Shown here one piece after another: positions 28,363 through 37,939 of a stretch of 64,000 bases of DNA; the first letter of the stretch is position 1; every line of letters starts with the position of its first letter. The notes beneath the pieces are model-generated. The model saw nothing but the letters and a program-made list of their open reading frames with translations. It did not search any database and was not told the origin of the DNA. The DNA is from Chitinimonas koreensis. GTDB taxonomy: Bacteria; Pseudomonadota; Gammaproteobacteria; Burkholderiales; Chitinimonadaceae. Both the position numbers and the translations under genes were made by a program. The DNA is taken from assembly GCF_014353015.1 (NCBI RefSeq), contig NZ_CP060704.1:2319001-2383000 (forward strand), in the 5' to 3' direction.

Positions 28363-29157
28363 TCAGGCGCCGGACGGGTACAGCACCTTGCGGATGGTCT
28401 CGGCCATGCCGGGGATGCTGCATTGGCGGTCGCTGCCGGGCTGGTAGACCGGCGGCCGCGCCACCGACGGATCGCCCGAATCGAAGCGCGTATGCGGCTG
28501 GTACTGCACCGACAGCTGGACCTTCTCGGCCACTTCGTCGTTGGCCAGCAGGGCGATCACCTCGAGCGCCTCGTCGAGGCCGGACGAGATGCCGCCGCCG
28601 GTGATGCGGTCGCGGTCGATCACCACGCGCGGATAGCCGTCGGCGACGCGGATGTCGGGGAACAGCCCGAGACAGGCGATGAAGGCCCAGTGGGTGGTGG
28701 CGCGGTAACCGTCGAGCAGGCCGGCGGCGGCCAGCAGCATGGCGCCCTCGCAGACCGAGGCGACGTGGCCCGCGTGCACGCTCTGGCGGCGCAGGAAGTC
28801 GATGAAGCGGGCGTCGAGCATCAGCTGCTGCAGCCGGGTCGGATCGCCGCCTGGCACCCACAGCAGGTCGAGCTGGCCGCACTTGTCCAGCAGCAGGTCG
28901 GCGCCGAAGCGCAGGCCGTCGCGGGTGGTCACCTCGCGGCCGTCGACCGACACCAGCTGCACCAGCCGCGTCGGCGCATCGGGCAGGAATTCGCGCTCGC
29001 ACTGCGCCATCCAGTTGAACAGCTCGTAGGGCACGGCGACGTCGAGCAGGTCGACGCCGTCGTAGATCGGGATGCCGATCACGAACGGCGCGGCCGGCGC
29101 CGATGCGGCTTGTTCCGATGGGGCCGGCTCGGCGTCGGGGCGGGCGTGTTGGTCCAA
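28363..29157 (-). CDS. DJ-1/PfpI family protein, isonitrile hydratase-like
   Basis: 264 residues. The class I glutamine amidotransferase-like fold is clear: IYDGVDLLDVAVPYELF at the start, DLLWVPGGDP, and the nucleophile Cys in VASVCEGAMLLAAAGLL, followed by TTHW and GGGISSGLDEAL. This arrangement is typical of isonitrile hydratase (InhA) and of the amidase half of GATase1-like AraC regulators; no helix-turn-helix is attached here. An N-terminal Ala/Pro tail of 25 residues is unusual. The start is a TTG with GGAG six bases upstream; a GTG 24 codons later is an alternative. It is the first gene of the operon with the multicopper oxidase. Confidence 0.78.
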   Translation of the reverse strand: MDQHARPDAEPAPSEQAASAPAAPFVIGIPIYDGVDLLDVAVPYELFNWMAQCEREFLPDAPTRLVQLVSVDGREVTTRDGLRFGADLLLDKCGQLDLLWVPGGDPTRLQQLMLDARFIDFLRRQSVHAGHVASVCEGAMLLAAAGLLDGYRATTHWAFIACLGLFPDIRVADGYPRVVIDRDRITGGGISSGLDEALEVIALLANDEVAEKVQLSVQYQPHTRFDSGDPSVARPPVYQPGSDRQCSIPGMAETIRKVLYPSGA

Positions 29158-29372
29158 GATGGACTCCGTGGGCGATGGGCGCGCAAGCAGGCGCGACGGC
29201 GCGGCGGGGCCGCGACGCAGCGGGCGACTGCGCGGCAGGTCAGTGGACGGGCGTGAGCGGGAACGCGGTGGACCGGTGCATGAAATCCTCCTTGGCTGCC
29301 TGTTGTCGGCTGCCGCTCATGGCGGCGGCAGCTCGTTTGCTTCTTCGCTAGTGATAGCGTCCCGGCGTGCTT

Positions 29373-30011
29373 TCAGCGCGCCGGCTTACGAACGGTCGGG
29401 CGGCGATGCGCGGCCGGGACCAGGCCATGGCTGGCCAGCATGCCGGCGGCCATGCCGGCCAGCAGCGCGCCGGCCGTCAGCGGCAGACCCAGCCTGGGCG
29501 CCAGCCAGGCCGCGGCGGCCATGCCGAGCAGCATCGCCGGCAGCATGGCCAGCGCGCCGAGCCAGGCTGCGAGCCGGCCGCGCCGCTGCGGGTCGGCCGC
29601 CAGCCAGGCCAGCTGCGCCAGCAGCATCGCCGCCAGTGCACAGGGCAGGCCGTCGAGGTGCAGCCGCAGCATCAGGCCGAGATCGGCGCCGCCAGGCGGC
29701 GTGCACAGCGCGACCAGTGCGTCGGGCGGCAGGCGGCGGAAATCGAGGCCGGCGCCGAGCGCCAGGGCCAGCAGCCCGGCCAGGCCTGCCCGCCGTTCGG
29801 CGGCCGGCTGCGCCGCCCAGGCCAGCAACGGCAGCAGCGCAAGCGCATCCCAGCCCGGATGCCAGCGTGCGCCGACGGCCAGCGCCGGCAGGCTCAGGCA
29901 CAGCCAGCCGGCCAATACCCAGCCGGCGCGCCGCACTGCGCCGGTTGCAAACCGAAGCGGAGCGGCGAACGCGGCGGGCGATTCGGCCAGGGTGGCGCCG
30001 GGCAGATCCAT
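29373..30011 (-). CDS. Hypothetical multi-spanning membrane protein
   Basis: 212 residues, extremely Ala/Leu rich, with about six predicted helices and a conserved-looking polar patch (LMLRLHLDGLPCALAAMLLA, with His and Cys). The size and the His/Cys pattern recall NrsF/DUF1109 anti-sigma factors, but no sigma factor gene is adjacent and I am not confident of that. It may be a separate transcription unit from the DJ-1 gene 215 bp downstream. Confidence 0.55.
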   Translation of the reverse strand: MDLPGATLAESPAAFAAPLRFATGAVRRAGWVLAGWLCLSLPALAVGARWHPGWDALALLPLLAWAAQPAAERRAGLAGLLALALGAGLDFRRLPPDALVALCTPPGGADLGLMLRLHLDGLPCALAAMLLAQLAWLAADPQRRGRLAAWLGALAMLPAMLLGMAAAAWLAPRLGLPLTAGALLAGMAAGMLASHGLVPAAHRRPTVRKPAR

Positions 30012-30647
30012 GCGGCGGGGTTCCGATCGTGCGGCCGGCCGGGTGCCGGTCCTCTGCGATTCAATCTAGGCGATACGCGCGGCATGCCAAGTTGGGTGAC
30101 GTGACACGAGGTAACAGCCTTGGGGCGGGGAGGCAGGAAGGAGAGGATGGTTTGGTAGGAGCGGCTTCAGCCGCGAATGGCGGAAGGCACGCTATCGGCC
30201 ATTCGCGGCTGAAGCCGCTCCTACATGCGGTGCATTCCATCGCCGGGAGTGGAGCCGGGCAGGTTTTGAATTCCGACCCGGTAGGAGCACGGCCGTCGAC
30301 AAAGGGGCTTATGCCTTTAAATCCCTGACTGTCGAATCGCACGCGACCCTTCTCCCGCGTGCGGGCGGGAGTCCAAGTTGCCCGGTCTTGGAAGAAGGTG
30401 GCCCGGAGGGCCGGGTGAGGGCTGCTTTTCATAGAACCGGCCCTCACCCTCTCCGTGCACGGGAGAGAGGCTTAAAAGCCGATCCAGTCCGACATCAGCG
30501 CCGATAGCGGCATGAGCGCAGCGACACGCCTAACTGCCGCACCAACGGAGCGCGAACGAGCGTCAGCGCGGCGCCCTCGCGGCGGCGAGGGCGGGGGCGT
30601 AGGGGTGGATCAGGAAACGCCGCCTCGTTCCGCACCCACGAAACGCA
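30012..30647. repeat. Long intergenic region filled with dispersed repeats
   Basis: No gene is supported. It contains a family A REP pair (about 30155-30224), a composite element with an interrupted hairpin (about 30330-30475, CCCTTCTCCCGCGTGCGGG and inverted CCCTCACCCTCTCC), and another fragment (about 30540-30620, GCGGCGGCGAGGGCGGGG) that also occurs near 9.5 and 32.5 kb. Confidence 0.75.
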
Positions 30648-30670
30648 AGCGCCCGGCTTTGCCGGGCGCT
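30648..30670 (-). terminator. Intrinsic terminator of prfC
   Basis: AGCGCCCGGC stem arm with TTT loop and inverted partner; on the minus strand it runs into TTGCGTTT, 31 bp past the prfC stop. Confidence 0.75.
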
Positions 30671-30701
30671 CATCTGCAGGTTGCGATGTCTCAACAAGCC
30701 A

Positions 30702-32296
30702 TCAAAGCTTAGCGGCGTGCTCTCGCGTGGCGTGGAAGCGCACCTTGGGCCAGCGTTCCTCGGTCAGTTGCAGGTTCACCCGGTTCGGCGCCAGGTAGGT
30801 CAGGTTGTCGGCCGCATCGCGCGCCAGGTTCAGCACCAGGTTCTTCTCGAAGTCGGCCAGCATGCGCACGTCCTCGCAGCTCACCCAGCGCGCGGTGTGG
30901 ATCGAGCAGCTCTCGAACACCGCGTCGACGCCGTACTCGTTCTCCAGCCGGCTCTTCACCACCTCGAACTGCAGCACGCCGACCGCGCCGAGGATCATGT
31001 CGGCGCCCGACAGCGGCTTGAACACCTGCACCGCGCCTTCCTCGCCGAGCTGCTGCAGGCCCTTCTGCAGCTGCTTGAGCTTGAGCGGATTCTTGATCCG
31101 CACCGAGCGGAACAGCTCGGGCGCGAAGTAGGGGATGCCGGTGAACGCCAGCTTCTCGCCTTCGCTGAAGCTGTCGCCGATCTGGATGTTGCCGTGGTTG
31201 GGCACGCCGATGATGTCGCCGGCGTAGGCCTCCTCGACCTGCTCGCGGCTCGAGGCCATGAACGTCACGACGGAATTCGCCGCCACCTCGCGCTCGAGCC
31301 GCAGGTGCTTCATCTTCATGCCGCGCTCGAACTTGCCCGAGCAGACGCGCAGGAAGGCGATCCGGTCGCGGTGCTTGGGATCCATATTGGCCTGGATCTT
31401 GAACACGAAGCCGGAGAACTTCTCCTCGTCCGGCTGCACGTCGCGCGCGGTGGCGTCGCGGTGCTGCGGCGCCGGCGCCCAGTCGATCAGCGCGTTGAGG
31501 ATCTCGCGCACGCCGAAGTTGTTGATGGCCGAGCCGAAGAACACCGGCGTCTGGGTGCCGGCCAGGAAGGCTTCGAGCTCGAACGGATGCGAGGCGCCGC
31601 GCACCAGCTCGAGTTCGGCGCGGGTGTGCTCGATCTCGAGCGGGAACAGCTCGTCCAGCCGCGGGTTGTCGATGCCCTTGATGACCTCGGCCACTTCCTG
31701 GCCGGCCTTGTCCTCGCCCGGCGAGAACAGCAGGATCTCGTCGTTGAGCAGGTGGTAGACGCCGCGGAAGGTCTTGCCCATGCCGATCGGCCAGGTGATC
31801 GGCGCGCACTGGATCTTCAGGATGGACTCGACCTCGTCGAGCAGCTCGAGCGAATCGCGCACCTCGCGGTCGTACTTGTTCATGAAGGTGACGATCGGCG
31901 TGTCGCGCAGGCGGCAGACGTTCAAGAGCTTGATGGTCTGCTCTTCCACGCCCTTGGCCGCGTCGATCACCATCAGCGCGCTGTCGACCGCGGTCAGCAC
32001 GCGGTAGGTGTCTTCCGAGAAATCCTGGTGGCCGGGGGTGTCGAGCAGGTTGATCACGTGCTCGCGGTAGTCGAACTGCATGACCGAGGAGGCGACCGAG
32101 ATGCCGCGCTGCTTTTCGATCTCCATCCAGTCGGAGGTGGCGAACTTGCCGGTCTTCTTGCCCTTCACCGTACCGGCGAGCTGGATTGCGCCCGAGAACA
32201 GCAGCAGCTTCTCGGTCAGCGTGGTCTTGCCCGCATCGGGGTGGGAGATGATGCCGAAGGTGCGCCGGCGGGCGACTTCCTGAGCGATGGGGACAT
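30702..32296 (-). CDS. prfC: Peptide chain release factor 3 (apparent frameshift at codon 3)
   Basis: About 531 residues. Class-II translational GTPase with P-loop SHPDAGKTTL, switch region EKQRGISVASSVM, DTPGHQDFSEDT and NKYD, and the RF3 C-terminal domains. It recycles RF1/RF2 from the ribosome after termination. The long open frame enters upstream through non-coding sequence with no good start. One extra C in the run right after the ATG at 32294-32296 gives MSPIAQEVARRRTFGIISHP, the expected N-terminus. So I place the start there and treat the missing base as a probable sequence error; a TTG 14 codons upstream in the existing frame is the alternative. Confidence 0.93.
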
Positions 32297-32365
32297 GGCG
32301 GTTCCAACGGGCGGGCAAAACGCGCGATTCTACGTCAAAGCGGCGGCGGCAAGGATGTTGCGGGC

Positions 32366-32427
32366 GCGGCCCTAGCCGCGAAAGCGTCGGTGGATTTACA
32401 GCCATTCGCGGCTAAAGCCGCTCCTAC
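32366..32427. repeat. REP-like inverted pair, family A (diverged)
   Basis: CCCTAGCCGCGAA faces CATTCGCGGCTAAAGCCGCT. It lies in the 341-bp gap between the HD-GYP-like gene and prfC, which also holds a composite fragment at about 32500-32560 (CGCGGCGGCGAGGGCGGGG). Confidence 0.75.
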
Positions 32428-32594
32428 AGGCTACTTCCAACGGCAGTGTCGGCTCTGCGCGCAGGCCGTGAGATTAGGCATTGAAGGTGCATAGGCTCAG
32501 TGACGAGCGAAGCGAGGCTCCCCCGCGGCGGCGAGGGCGGGGGGAGTAGGGATGAATCAGGAAAGGCCGCCGCTCGAGCCCTCTGCAATCTTAA

Positions 32595-32615
32595 GCGCCC
32601 GGCTTTGCCGGGCGC
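32595..32615 (-). terminator. Intrinsic terminator of the HD-GYP-like gene
   Basis: Same GCGCCCGGC/TTT hairpin as elsewhere. It sits 22 bp after the corrected stop codon at 32638, which supports that stop. Confidence 0.75.
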
Positions 32616-32637
32616 CCGCACTGTCGGTGGACAACCC

Positions 32638-33797
32638 TCAGGCGTGCGAAATGACCGCGGCCTGCCCCAGATCGCCTCCATGTTCACGTAGGTCGAGAAC
32701 TGCTTGGGATCGACCGTTTCCTTGATCGCGTAATGCTCCTGCGAGGTGTCGCGCCGCAGCGCCAGCGTCAGCCGGTCGCCCTGCGGGCCGATCACGCTGG
32801 CGACCACCGGCTGGCTGGTCTTCTCGCCCGGTTCGGCCACCACCGCGATCTCGCCGTTGGCGAGCTTGACCAGCATGCCGGGCGGGAACACCCCGAGCGC
32901 GCGGATGAAGTAGGCCGCCACCTCGGGGTCGACGCTCTTGCCGCGGTCGAGCAGGATGCCGCGCAGCGCGGCGTTGGAGGCCACCGCCGGGCGGTAGGCG
33001 CGCGGCGTGATGCGGGCGCAGAACAGGTCCGCCAGCCCCAACAACTGCGCCTCGCGCGAGACCGCGGTGCCGCTGAGCTTGGCCGGGTAACCGGTGCCGT
33101 CGATGAATTCATGATGCTGGCGCACCGCGGTCAGCCAGACCGGATCGGTCACGCCGATCGAGGCCAGCAGCGAGGCGCCTTCCTCGGGATGGCGCTCGAG
33201 CGCCTCGCGCTGCGACTGGCTCAGCGGCGCGAGCTGCTCGTTGAGCATCTCCTGCAGCTCGACCATGCCGAAGTTCATGGTCAGCGCGGCCGCCACCGCC
33301 GAGCGTTCCGATGCCGCCGGCAGCCGCATCGCGCGCGCCACCAGCCGCACCACCACGGCGGTGTTGACCATGTGGCGGATCGGGAAGCGGCTGTCCTGGC
33401 GCAGCAGGATCATCGCCTGGGCCACGTGCGGATTGAGGTCGCAGGCCTTGCTGACCACGCCGGCGATCTCGTCGATGCGGTTGACGAACTGGCCGCTGTG
33501 GCCGAGTTCGACGATGCGCTGATAGGTCTGGTCGAGCCGCTTGCGGCACAGGCTGATCAGTTGGGCGGTCGACGGCGGCGGCGCGCTGACCGCCTCGCCG
33601 CCGCCGCTGTTGGCGCGCGTGCGGGCCAGGTCGCGGGCATCGGCGAAGACGCCGTCCTGCAGCAGCCGGCCGGCCTGGTTGTCGCTGGAGACGACGTAGC
33701 CCTTGCCCAGCAGCAGCTTGCCCTGCGTGTTGTAAACATCCCAGGGCAATGCCTTGCCAACCTGGATGTCGTTCGGTCGGATACGCGCGAACTCCAT
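32638..33797 (-). CDS. HD-GYP-domain protein with degenerate HD dyad (apparent frameshift near C-terminus)
   Basis: About 386 residues. N-terminal 100 residues resemble DUF3391-type leaders (VYNTQGKLLLGKGYVVSS). The HD-GYP domain keeps HHEFIDGTGYP and ADLFCARITPRAYRP, but where active enzymes have HD (as in LLHDIGK) this one reads LTMNFGM. It is therefore probably not an active c-di-GMP phosphodiesterase. In the given sequence the frame runs on through a terminator and repeats to 32424; one extra C in the run at 32665-32668 gives the ending IWGQAAVISHA and a stop at 32638, right before a terminator. I take that as the true end. Confidence 0.8.
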
Positions 33798-34104
33798 GTT
33801 GATACTGCTCCCCGCTTGTCTTATTTTCTCGTCTGCCTACCAGCTTGTAACCGGTATTAACCGAGTCCTGTCTTGACCAGCTTAGTCAATTCGAGCAGGC
33901 CATGACAGCGAATATTAGCTTTTGTTTGCATGCACTTGCTGCGATCCGTCCGTCAGCGGAGGCATTGCGGCCGCAGAATGCGACCAGCGGTAGTCCGGCA
34001 GGGCCGGCTGCCGGTTACCGAAGCGGTTTGCATGGCGTGGTGCCCGATTTCTTTCCCCTCAGGCTTTCCCGGTGACGGCGGCCGGATGTCCTAAAGTGAG
34101 CATC

Positions 34105-34881
34105 ATGATTCGCCGATATTCCCCCTTCCCGCGCGGCGTCGGCCGCTGGCTGGCGCTGGCCGGCCTGCTGCTCGGCGCCATCGGCCTGCCGCTGCCCGCG
34201 GCGGCCGAGACGCTGACGCTGATCACCACCGACTACCCGCCGTACTGCGCGACCGAGCTGCCCGAGCAGGGCGCCTTCACCGCGCTGGCGCGGGCGGCCT
34301 TCAAGGCGGGCGGCTACGACACCCAGGTGGTGTTCCAGCCCTGGGCGCGGGTGATGGCGGCATCGCGGGCCGGCCAGTACGACGCGGTGCTGGCGGTGTG
34401 GCACCAGAAGGAACGCGAGCAGTTCCTCGCCTTCGCCGACCCCTTGTGGACCAACCAGATCGGCTTCTACGGCCGGGTCGACAAGCCGATCGACGTGAGC
34501 AACCTGAACGCGCTCAAGCCCTATAGCGTCGGCGTGGTGCGCGGCTACGCCTACCCGCCGGCGTTCGATGCGGCCGGCCTGCGCATCGAGGAGGCGGTCG
34601 ACGACCTGACCAATGTGCGCAAGCTCCTGGCCGGCCGGGTCGACCTGATCCTGATCGACCACGCGCTGACCGAATACCTGCTGGAGACCCGCCTGCCGGG
34701 CCAGGGCGACCGCATCGCCTGGCTGTCGCCCGCGGTGGCGACCGTGCCGCTGTACGTCACGCTGGTGAAGGGCCGGCCGGGCTGGGAGAAGCGGCTGGCC
34801 GACTTCAACCGCGGCCTGGCCGAGATCCGCCGCAGCGGCGAATACGACCGCATCGTCAAGCGGCTGGGCCTGGTGCGCTGA
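34105..34881 (+). CDS. Periplasmic solute-binding protein (family 3), copy 1 of a tandem pair
   Basis: 258 residues. Signal peptide with hydrophobic core ALAGLLLGAIGLPLPAAA, then an SBP_bac_3 domain: TLITTDYPPYCATELPEQGA, VVFQPWARVMAASRAGQYDA, FADPLWTNQIGFYG. Members bind amino acids or similar small molecules. No permease or ATPase is nearby, so it may serve as a sensor or partner of a distant transporter. The start is the ATG of MIRRYSP, with AAAGTGAG upstream. It is a paralogue of the next gene (shared EEAVDDLTN, ADFNRGLAEIRR). Confidence 0.85.
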   Translation: MIRRYSPFPRGVGRWLALAGLLLGAIGLPLPAAAETLTLITTDYPPYCATELPEQGAFTALARAAFKAGGYDTQVVFQPWARVMAASRAGQYDAVLAVWHQKEREQFLAFADPLWTNQIGFYGRVDKPIDVSNLNALKPYSVGVVRGYAYPPAFDAAGLRIEEAVDDLTNVRKLLAGRVDLILIDHALTEYLLETRLPGQGDRIAWLSPAVATVPLYVTLVKGRPGWEKRLADFNRGLAEIRRSGEYDRIVKRLGLVR

Positions 34882-35089
34882 GCGCAACACGCCGTTGCGC
34901 CGATCCCCGGGTGCGATTGTCGGCGGGATCCGGAAAATCGAATTCGATCAAGGGCTTGCTTGTGGTTCGCGAGCGGGTCTGGCGAGGACGGGCTATATAT
35001 TTTGTCGCCGCCGGCCCGGCCGGGATTCGCCGCGGCGCGCTGCGCTACATTGAGGTCTGTTCCGTCCGCCCGCCGCGCCGCGACCGTCG

Positions 35090-35824
35090 ATGAAGCGCCT
35101 GTTCCTGTCTCTGCTGCTGTGCTGCCTGGCCGCGCCCGCCGCGGCGGCCGAGCGCGTCACCCTGGTATCGACCGACTACCCGCCGTATTTCTCGCCCAAC
35201 CTGGCCGAGGACGGCAGCGTGGCGGCGATCGCGCGGGCGGCGTTCCGGGCGGCCGGCTACGAGGTCGAGCTGGTGTTCCGGCCGTGGGCGCGGTTGATGG
35301 CCGAGGTCGAGTCGGGCCAGTACGACGGCGTGGTGGCGGTCTGGTACAAGGCCGAGCGCGAGCGCTTCCTGGCCTATTCCGATCCGCTGGTGAAGACCGA
35401 GATCGGCTTCTACGGCCGGCGCGACATGCCGATCGAGGTGCAGAACCTCGGCGCGCTGACCGCCTACCGCGTCGGCACGGTACGCGGTTATGCCAATCCG
35501 CCGGTGTTCGATGCGGCCGGCCTGCAGGTCGAGGACGCGGTCGACGACCTGACCAATCTGCGCAAGCTGGCGGCCGGCCGGCTCGACCTGGTGCTGATCG
35601 ACAAGGCGCTGGCCGCCCACCTGCTGCGCAGCGAGCTGCCGGCCGCGGCCGAGAAGGTGGCCTGGCGCGATCCGCCGATCGAGACCATGCCGCTCTACCT
35701 CGGCATCGCCAAGCGCAAGCCCGACTACCCGCGCAAGCTGGCCGACTTCAACCGCGGCCTGGCCGAGATCCGCCGCAACGGCGAATTCGCCCGCATCCTG
35801 CGCCGGTTGCCGCTGGCGCAGTAG
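35090..35824 (+). CDS. Periplasmic solute-binding protein (family 3), copy 2 of a tandem pair
   Basis: 244 residues. Signal peptide MKRLFLSLLLCCLAAPAAAA, then the same fold as the preceding gene with many identical blocks (STDYPPYFSPNLAEDG, FRPWARLMAEVESGQYDGVV, FDAAGLQVEDAVDDLTN, KLADFNRGLAEIRRNGEF). The pair arose by duplication; the 208-bp gap means they may have separate promoters. It converges on uup with only 12 bp between stops. Confidence 0.87.
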   Translation: MKRLFLSLLLCCLAAPAAAAERVTLVSTDYPPYFSPNLAEDGSVAAIARAAFRAAGYEVELVFRPWARLMAEVESGQYDGVVAVWYKAERERFLAYSDPLVKTEIGFYGRRDMPIEVQNLGALTAYRVGTVRGYANPPVFDAAGLQVEDAVDDLTNLRKLAAGRLDLVLIDKALAAHLLRSELPAAAEKVAWRDPPIETMPLYLGIAKRKPDYPRKLADFNRGLAEIRRNGEFARILRRLPLAQ

Positions 35825-35836
35825 ACGCCTTCGGCC

Positions 35837-37750
35837 TTACTGCTCGCCGCGCTGCTTCTTCTCCAGCGTTTCCCACCGTTCCAGCTTGTCCAGCAGCGCC
35901 AGCTCGATCTCGCCGATGCGCGCCTGCCAGGCGGCGGCGTCCTTCGGCGCGTCGCGGTAGACGGCCGGGTCGAGCAGTTTCTCCTGCAGGCCGGCCTGCT
36001 CGGCTTCGAGCGCCTCGATCTCGCCCGGCAGCCGTTCGAGCTCGCGCGTCTCGTTGTAGCTGAGCTTGACGGCGCGCGGGTTGGCGCGGGCCGGCGCCGC
36101 GGCGGCCGGCCTGGCTTCGGCGGCGCTCGCGCCGGCCTTGGCCTCGCCCGAGCCCATCCGCGCGCGGGCGGCCTGCCAGTCGTCGAAGCCGCCGGGGTTC
36201 TCCAGCAGCTTGCCGTCGCCCTCGAAGGCGATCACCTGGGTCACCACGTTGTCGAGGAAGGTCCGGTCGTGGCTGACCAGGAACACCGTGCCGTGGTAGT
36301 TGGCCAGCAGCTCTTCCAGCAGTTCCAGCGTCTCGATGTCGAGGTCGTTGGTCGGTTCGTCGAGCACCAGGATATTGGCCGGCTGGGTGAACAGCCGCGC
36401 CAGCAAGAGGCGGGCGCGCTCGCCGCCGCTGAGGCTCTTCACCGGGCTGCGCGCGCGTTCCGGCGCGAACAGGAAGTCTTCCAGGTAGCTGATGACGTGC
36501 TTCTTCTCGCTGCCGATGGTGACGTAGTCCGAGCCGGGGCTGATCACGTCGCAGATCGGCGTCTCTTCGGGCAGCGCGGCGCGGAACTGGTCGAAGTAGG
36601 CGATCTCCTGCTTGCTGCCCTGGCGCACCGTGCCGCTGTCGGGCGCGATCTCGCCGAGGATCAGCTTGAGCAGGGTGGTCTTGCCGGCGCCGTTGGGGCC
36701 GATCAGGCCGATCTTGTCGCCGCGCAGGATGCGGGTGGTGAAGTCGCGGATCAGCGTACGGCCGCCGTAGGCCTTGCAGACGTGTTCGAGCTCGGCCACC
36801 AGCTTGCCGCTCTTCTCGCCCGAATCGAGCTGGAAGTTGACGTTGCCGACCCGCTCGCGCCGCGCCGCGCGGTCGCGCCGCAGCTGCTCGAGCCGGCGCA
36901 CGCGGCCTTCGTTGCGGGTGCGGCGCGCTTCCACGCCCTTGCGGATCCACACCTCTTCCTGCGCCAGGAACTTGTCGAACTTGCGGCTGGCGGCGGCTTC
37001 GCTCTCCAGCATCTCGGCCTTGCGGCCCTGGTAGGTGCTGAAGTTGCCGGGGAAGCTGGCCAGGAGGCCGCGATCGAGCTCGATGATGCGGGTGGCGACG
37101 TTGTCGAGGAAGCGGCGGTCGTGGGTGATCAGCAGCACGGCGCCGGGGAAGCTGCGGATCAGCCCTTCGAGCCATTCGATCGCGCTGAGGTCGAGATGGT
37201 TGGTCGGCTCGTCCAGCAGCAGCACCTCGGGCTCGGCCACCAGCGCGCGGGCCAGCGCCACGCGCTTCTTCCAGCCGCCCGACAGCTCCTCGATGCGGCG
37301 ATCGGCCGGCAGGCCGAGCGAGGACAGCGTGCCGGCGATCAGCGAATCGAGCCGCCAGCCGTCCTGCGCCTCGAGCGCGTGCTGCAGCGCGGTCATCCGC
37401 TCGATCGCGCCGGCGTCGCCCTCGGCGGCGGCGGCTGCGGCGGCGTGGTAGTCGGTCAGCAGCCGGCGCACCTCGCCCAGGCCCTCGGCGACCGCTTCGA
37501 ACACCGTCATGCCGGGCTCGAACGGCGGTTCCTGCGGCACGTAGGCGATGCGGGCGGAACCGGCGACGCGGACCGCGCCGTCGTCGAGCCGGATGGTGCC
37601 GGCGATGGCCTTGAGCAGGGAGGATTTGCCGGCGCCGTTGCGGCCGATCAGGCCGACGCGCTCGCCCGCTTCGAGCGAGAAGTTGGCGTGGTCGAGCAGG
37701 GCGACGTGCCCGAAGGCGAGGCAGGCGTTTTCGACGGTAAGGACGGCCAT
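35837..37750 (-). CDS. uup: ABC-F ATPase Uup
   Basis: 637 residues. Two ABC cassettes (Walker A GRNGAGKSS and GPNGAGKTT; signatures LSGGWKKR and LSGGERAR; Walker B LLLDEPTNHLD and LVLDEPTNDLD), no membrane domain, an ABC-F linker rich in charged residues, and a C-terminal coiled-coil extension (about 555-637, KLSYNETRELERLPGEIEAL) as in Uup. Uup binds nucleic acid/ribosome and affects transposon excision and branched DNA or ribosome assembly. The ATG is preferred over an upstream TTG because a TATAAT lies just ahead of it. Confidence 0.93.
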   Translation of the reverse strand: MAVLTVENACLAFGHVALLDHANFSLEAGERVGLIGRNGAGKSSLLKAIAGTIRLDDGAVRVAGSARIAYVPQEPPFEPGMTVFEAVAEGLGEVRRLLTDYHAAAAAAAEGDAGAIERMTALQHALEAQDGWRLDSLIAGTLSSLGLPADRRIEELSGGWKKRVALARALVAEPEVLLLDEPTNHLDLSAIEWLEGLIRSFPGAVLLITHDRRFLDNVATRIIELDRGLLASFPGNFSTYQGRKAEMLESEAAASRKFDKFLAQEEVWIRKGVEARRTRNEGRVRRLEQLRRDRAARRERVGNVNFQLDSGEKSGKLVAELEHVCKAYGGRTLIRDFTTRILRGDKIGLIGPNGAGKTTLLKLILGEIAPDSGTVRQGSKQEIAYFDQFRAALPEETPICDVISPGSDYVTIGSEKKHVISYLEDFLFAPERARSPVKSLSGGERARLLLARLFTQPANILVLDEPTNDLDIETLELLEELLANYHGTVFLVSHDRTFLDNVVTQVIAFEGDGKLLENPGGFDDWQAARARMGSGEAKAGASAAEARPAAAAPARANPRAVKLSYNETRELERLPGEIEALEAEQAGLQEKLLDPAVYRDAPKDAAAWQARIGEIELALLDKLERWETLEKKQRGEQ

Positions 37751-37780
37751 TCGGATCAATCGGACTGGGGTAAAGCGGCG

Positions 37781-37786
37781 ATTATA
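37781..37786 (-). promoter_or_regulatory. -10 element for uup
   Basis: TATAAT on the minus strand, 30 bp before the start codon; no good -35 box. Confidence 0.5.
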
Positions 37787-37939
37787 CCGGCTGGCCGGCC
37801 GCGCTTTGCCGCAATGCATCAACAAGCGCGGCTAAGTGTTTGAGGCGCTTGGCGAATCGTTGGCATATCATGAAACGACGATCCAGCCTGAAGCAGGCTT
37901 GGGCGCCGGAATCGACCATTACGAAAAAGCGGGAAACGC

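Noticed and set aside
29373..30011. NrsF-type anti-sigma factor
   Set aside because: Membrane topology fits loosely, but there is no adjacent sigma factor and the key Cys/His spacing could not be matched; kept as a hypothetical membrane protein.
32424..32637. C-terminal extension of the HD-GYP-like protein
   Set aside because: The extension translates a terminator and a composite repeat; one base restored at 32665-32668 gives a natural stop before the terminator.
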